Shown here: one piece after another, positions 59,445 through 64,000 of the stretch
Position numbering within the stretch: position 1 is the stretch's first letter
Layout of the letters: the number at the start of each line of letters is the position of its first letter
NCBI GenBank assembly: GCA_016617855.1
Contig: JAECUM010004332.1
Coordinates: 1 to 64,000, forward strand
Direction of reading: 5' to 3'
DNA: 64,000 nucleotides
From: Megalonaias nervosa
Lineage: Eukaryota > Mollusca > Bivalvia > Unionida > Unionidae
Notes under the pieces: model-generated
What the model saw: only the letters and a program-made list of their open reading frames with translations
The model's database searches: none
What the model was told of the DNA's origin: nothing
Position numbers and translations under genes: made by a program

Positions 59445-61430
59445 TATGTGAAATGTATTTGAAAACTGAATAATGGCCCTTTGAATGCTGAATTGAATAA
59501 ATGATATAACACTCACTCACTATAAGTCCCTTCATTATAGCACAGTTCCAGTTATATAGCAGGTATGGTCATGAATCCCATTTCATTATTCAGCAGAAAA
59601 ATTGTATGTATCACATATCTCATTATATAACATTCTCAGTATAAAGCATACCAATCATTAGCTTCTGTGCAGAGCATTATAATGAGGGAGTAATGTATAT
59701 GTAAATTGTTTTGGGGTCCTTGATTTTGGTGTAAAACTTGCAATAACTATTTTACTTTGTTGCATGAGAATTAAGAATTACATATAGCTGACCACCACCA
59801 TCATCTTTCGGTTGTACATTTTAAGAGTTACCCACATTATTATTTCAAAATTGTCCTTCCATCAAACTCATGTCTGGTTCATTTGGCTGAAACCATCTGA
59901 GATATTTTTCTAAGACTTGGTATGCATATGCATCAAGATGAGAGTTGTGTTCCATGTACAATTTGGCATTTTATGGTGACTTTACAGAGTATATTGAAAT
60001 TTATATCTTGTGCACATTAGAATTCAATTGGATAAAGACCAGGGGAACAATTAAAAAGTAATGTACTGTTTTAGAAAACTACAGTAAAAGAATGAGAAAT
60101 CATAAAAGCACTTTTAGATAGGGATGTGTATTGCTAGCTGAAATTTTAATGAAATGTATTGCAATTTAAATAATTGTATTGTAATATGTATTGATATGTA
60201 TTGCTACCAAACTCACCAGTTTGAAAACCCATGGGATACATTGTTACTGTGATTTGCTATGTGTGCATGTTTTTATTACAATAAATAACATGTTCTACCA
60301 GCTGTATTTCTCTCTTATTTTAGGAAAAATTAGAAAGGTAGTATGCATGGTCAGATAAAAGATGAGTGTTTACATTTAAATGATAAGTAATGACCAGCTT
60401 TCACTGATGTGTTGATGCATATATGTTGTGGACCTTGTGCTGTTGAGGCATTTACTACATATCCTTGCATTAAAGCCAAAGTAGTCCAAATACCAATCTT
60501 TGCCCACTTATTGGAATATAAGATCTAGTTGAAGCCTATTCAACAGTGACTGACCATCAGCCATTACTAGGCCATCATCAGCGGTTTAGAGCTGTGCAGG
60601 CCCACTGCGAAATGAGGACAATGGGCCCCCAAAATCTAATTTCGACATCACTGAAGAAATTCTGTGAAATATTCATAGAAAAATGCAGGTTTGTTTTATA
60701 ATTGTGAAAGAATTACATGTATCTCTATTTTGAACATAAAACAGAAAATTTTAATTTTAAGGGCAGATTTAGTAAGAATAAATGTAACAATTTTGGCACG
60801 TGGGCCCAGTGTGACTTCACCATTTGCACCTCACTAAGGCCACTACTGACGCCATACATTTGACTGGTTATGGTGTTCTTTCATAATATCAAGTAACATT
60901 TTGAGTAAACACAAGTAGTTTCATAACCAGTTTACAAAATCTATAGTTAAGCTTAAAATATCAATTGGTAAGAATTTGCACCAATGTGAATGGCGATACA
61001 TTTGTATAGTGATACATACTGATGTATCAGGATATCATTAAACCACTACTCATGGTTGCAGCAATTGACTGATAATTGAGTATAAGCAGAACAGAATTCT
61101 ACGCATTGGCAAATATCATAGATTCTGTAGATGTCATTCTATACTGGTTGTGATTTGTCTTATTCAATATTTTGTACATTATTAGTCCATAAATGAAATT
61201 TCTGGTAATGATTTTTCCTCTATTTTTTGTACTGAAAACTCAGTTTCTAATAAAAGTGTGAAAATTTAAGGTACTAAAATTTATTAATATCTTGTACCTA
61301 TGATTATTTGTACACCTGCAGAAATAACAAGTGTACACACCATTAACATATCGTCATTTGTCAGTCAAACCATAACAGAAAGACATATCTATGAATCAGT
61401 GACCATGCTGGCAACTGTGTGACACAGGAC

Positions 61431-61680
61431 TCCAGGTGGCCAAATCGTCCAGTGAACTTGGCCTTACAGATTGCTGACATCTCACCTCTGTCCACATGTG
61501 TTCAAGTCTTGGCTCAGCCAGTGTGGGCATGTAAGAAAGCTTGCCAGTAGCTTCCTGTGGGTCAGTGATTCTTCTCAGGCTTTTCCCAGGCTCTTCCTCC
61601 ATTAAAATGTACTGGTTGCCATGAATAGCCCCTCATGTGCTGAAAAATTGCATTAAACCAACAAAAATGAAAACAAACAA
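61431..61680 (+). mobile_element. SINE-B copy 5 (old)
   Basis: Head CAGGTGGCCAAATCGTCCAG, CATCTCACCTCTGTCC, B box TGTGTTCAAGTCTTGG, body GCTTGCCAGTAGCTTCC and tail TGCATTAAACCAACAAAAAT. More diverged than the other copies. Confidence 0.82.
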
Positions 61681-62762
61681 ATGTGTTAGATAGGCATCAT
61701 GTGATTTACAGGTGCACTGGTACCTTTCTTGGAATTCAAGCCTTATGTCCATCACCTAGCTAACTGTCACTATATATCAAATACAGATTCAAATCATCAT
61801 AACGTAAGCATTTATCTATCATTTTTCATGAAACATTTACACTGAAAAGTTAGCATTAATTCACGTGGGGTACTTGTCAGTATAAAATGCCATGATTTTA
61901 TATGATGAGTTATTCTAATGAATATGCATGGTAATAATTTCTTTGGCAATAGGCCAGTTATGGATATTACAGTACTTAACACATAAAGTGACAGAATTAT
62001 GTCAGATTGCTGTATTAAAGCTTTTTTTTCCCCCTACTGCATAACATCATGTCACAAAAGTTCAACTATGCTGGTACACTTCATAATTACTGCTGTACAC
62101 AACTAAGGCTGATACTTCTTATGGCATTCAGAATGGTTAATGTCGACATTGACATATATACAGTGCATCACACTTTGTAATGGGGCATTAATTAATAATT
62201 CCAAATTGTCACAATGAAAGGTTTATCAAGGTTGAGCTACCTTGTAAAAAAAATTGAAAAATAAATTCTGTTTAGATTTCTAATGACCTTTCAGCTGATT
62301 TAACACTGATAAACTAATTGTTCAGCTGCATTCAAGATTTAATACTCTATTTCCGAATAGTTTATTAGCAGTTAGATTTAAAACCCTTCAGGGTTTAAAA
62401 AAAGAAAAAAAATAATTATGAGGATTTAAAGAAAGATACAAAGATCAGGTTTATTATAATTTCTACCTTAGCTTAAGGGAATGTAACATAATAGTGTCAC
62501 GCCATGCAAAAGACAGCTATTTAATCAAATTGGCAACATCCTGTATTAAAAAAAATGTGTGAACATTATCTGTACATTTCCTTTGGGGGGATTGGTACAT
62601 TTGATGAGTATGTTGATATGGTAGCTCATAAAAAATAAAAATAATTACTTTATGGATGTAGATGACATTGATAGTCTAACCCACTTTATAACACACTGTC
62701 TTAATATATTTTATCAGTGAAAACTTTACTTGAGTCTTTTCTATGTGAGTGCAGTGGCAGAT

Positions 62763-62784
62763 TGGTGGTGGTGGTGGTGGTGGT
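62763..62784. repeat. (GGT)n microsatellite
   Basis: Short run of about seven GGT units. Confidence 0.9.
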
Positions 62785-63061
62785 CACTTCAGACCCTCAC
62801 CTAACCACATCCCCCTGTTTGCAGCTAAAATATTGGTAGTACATATTTTAGTGAAAAGTGCTGAATCCAGCCAACCTTGTCTTTCATTTTTTTTTCTATG
62901 ATAATTAGTGTTCCACACCGAAAAAGATTAGTGTACTTTAGTAGTGCCTCACAGGTGTATAAGAATCGTATATTTACAAACAAACGGTCATAAGAAATTG
63001 TAAGAAGAGACCAGTAAAGTGCAACTTGATGTACATCTTTAGATGATTATCATCCCTGCAG

Positions 63062-63308
63062 TGGGGAGCCCAGCGTCTGAAAGTGCTCACCATTACTGAT
63101 CACTACCTTCTCACCTCTGTCTGCGTGGGTTTGAGTCTCAGGCGCGGCCTATGTGGGTATATGAGAAAGCTTGCTGGTAGCTTCTCTAGTGGGTCGGTGG
63201 TTATTTCCGGGGTTTTCCCGGGTTCTTCCTTCATCATTTATACTGGCTGCCATGTATAGCCCATCTTGTGCTGAAAAATGGCATTAAACCCTATAACAAT
63301 AACAACAA
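63062..63308 (+). mobile_element. SINE-B copy 6
   Basis: Head GAAAGTGCTCACC, CTTCTCACCTCTGTCTGCGT, B box GGGTTTGAGTCTC, body GGTAGCTTCT...GGGGTTTTCCCGGG, tail GGCATTAAACCCTATAACAA and AACAACAACA. Flanking repeats CATCCCTGCAG (63051-63061) and CATTCCTGCAG (63309-63319) form an 11-bp target duplication with one mismatch. Confidence 0.92.
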
Positions 63309-64000
63309 CATTCCTGCAGCTCTTAATAAGCAGATATCTGTAAAATGAAATGAAAAATGGCCATAATATATGTATATTCACAAAGGGATTTCAAAACTGA
63401 TACCAGACTAGAAGATACATGTATCATTTCATACAGACGAGAAAAATTAGGCGAGGATAAGCAGTTAAAAGATGAGTTTTTTGTAGGCTCCCAGGAAAGT
63501 GATAATTCCATTTGTCAATTTTAAGGTCAGTTACTTTTGTCTTGAAAACCTTAGTGTCAGATTCATAGGCCTGATAAGGAAGTAACACTACCCCAAAGAG
63601 GCTTTCCTAATGGCTACTGCCTGGAACTGGCTGACCCATGGTCACTTAGGGCTAGTTTTGGTTGGTGAATGCCATCCTTCTTCCTGCTCAGGGTCAAGGG
63701 TCTGCCTTTCATGACATCACCCTTCTTTGACACATGCCACTTTTGTTACATCCAAGAACAAGTTATTATAACAAAGACAGACATATTTCACCCAGAGGGT
63801 CAAATCTATTTTATCTTAGATACAAATACATGTAATATCTAGGACATAGGGCCACAGGGTTACTTCCTTCACAATTTGCAATCAGAGGAAGAGATTTGTT
63901 ATGGTTAACGGACTGTAAATCCTGCATACAAAAAGATTAATCCATTTTTTGAAAGGCATGACAAAAATGTAAGGTTGTTTATAATGAACATACAGTTAAA

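Larger units (their letters stand above)
42264..64000 (+). other. Downstream intron of the NT5C2-like gene (exons not found)
   Basis: After the donor at 42264 I looked for an exon starting in phase 1 with the family's next block (VYKSP-like) and found none. Either the intron runs beyond the window (over 21.7 kb) or the next exon was missed by eye. The interval is dominated by the tandem arrays, SINEs, MITEs and hAT relics listed separately. Stretches 44170-45130, 47350-48310, 48455-51330, 53980-55124, 55297-56960, 59445-61430, 61680-63061 and 63309-64000 show nothing else I can support. Confidence 0.45.

Overview
The window is eukaryotic, AT-rich and repeat-dense, with no bacterial-style gene packing. 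It has split genes with GT-AG introns of several kilobases, two families of short tRNA-derived SINEs, a CR1/L2-type LINE, pogo/Tigger and hAT-like transposase relics, a foldback MITE family, many minisatellites and dinucleotide tracts. The repeat style and the NT5C2-like exon suggest an invertebrate animal, most likely a mollusc; this is inference, because no species-diagnostic gene is present.

Layout. At 0-19 kb there are transposon relics and a few plus-strand exon candidates: a possible last exon at 2794-2906, a membrane-hairpin exon at 8362-8663, and a phase-matched pair at 15264-15331 and 18730-18812 that looks like the C-terminus of an unidentified gene with a poly(A) signal near 19.05 kb. 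The CR1/L2-type LINE (about 3.54-6.58 kb, minus) lies in the tail of another retroelement. Roughly 22.5-30.2 kb is richer in CpG than its flanks and probably contains intergenic or promoter DNA. From 35.4 kb a plus-strand gene for a cytosolic purine 5'-nucleotidase (NT5C2-like) starts. Its first coding exon (35421-35564) and an exon carrying HAD motif I (42109-42263) join in phase. No later exon was recognised, so the next intron appears to run past the window end (over 21 kb).

The remainder is intronic or intergenic repeat: SINE-A (4 copies), SINE-B (6 copies), a TA-flanked MITE with internal hairpins (7 copies), tandem arrays at 11.1, 12.5, 17.4, 27.2, 31.6, 40.4, 42.7, 47.0, 48.3, 51.3, 53.2, 57.0 and 58.96 kb, and two hAT/ZMYM-like zinc-finger relics at 45.1-45.8 and 46.55-47.0 kb. 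The first relic is interrupted by a 126-bp near-perfect palindrome.

Only the NT5C2-like exons are confidently named host-gene content. No CRISPR array, rRNA, stand-alone tRNA gene or operon was seen. All identifications were made by eye, without database searches.
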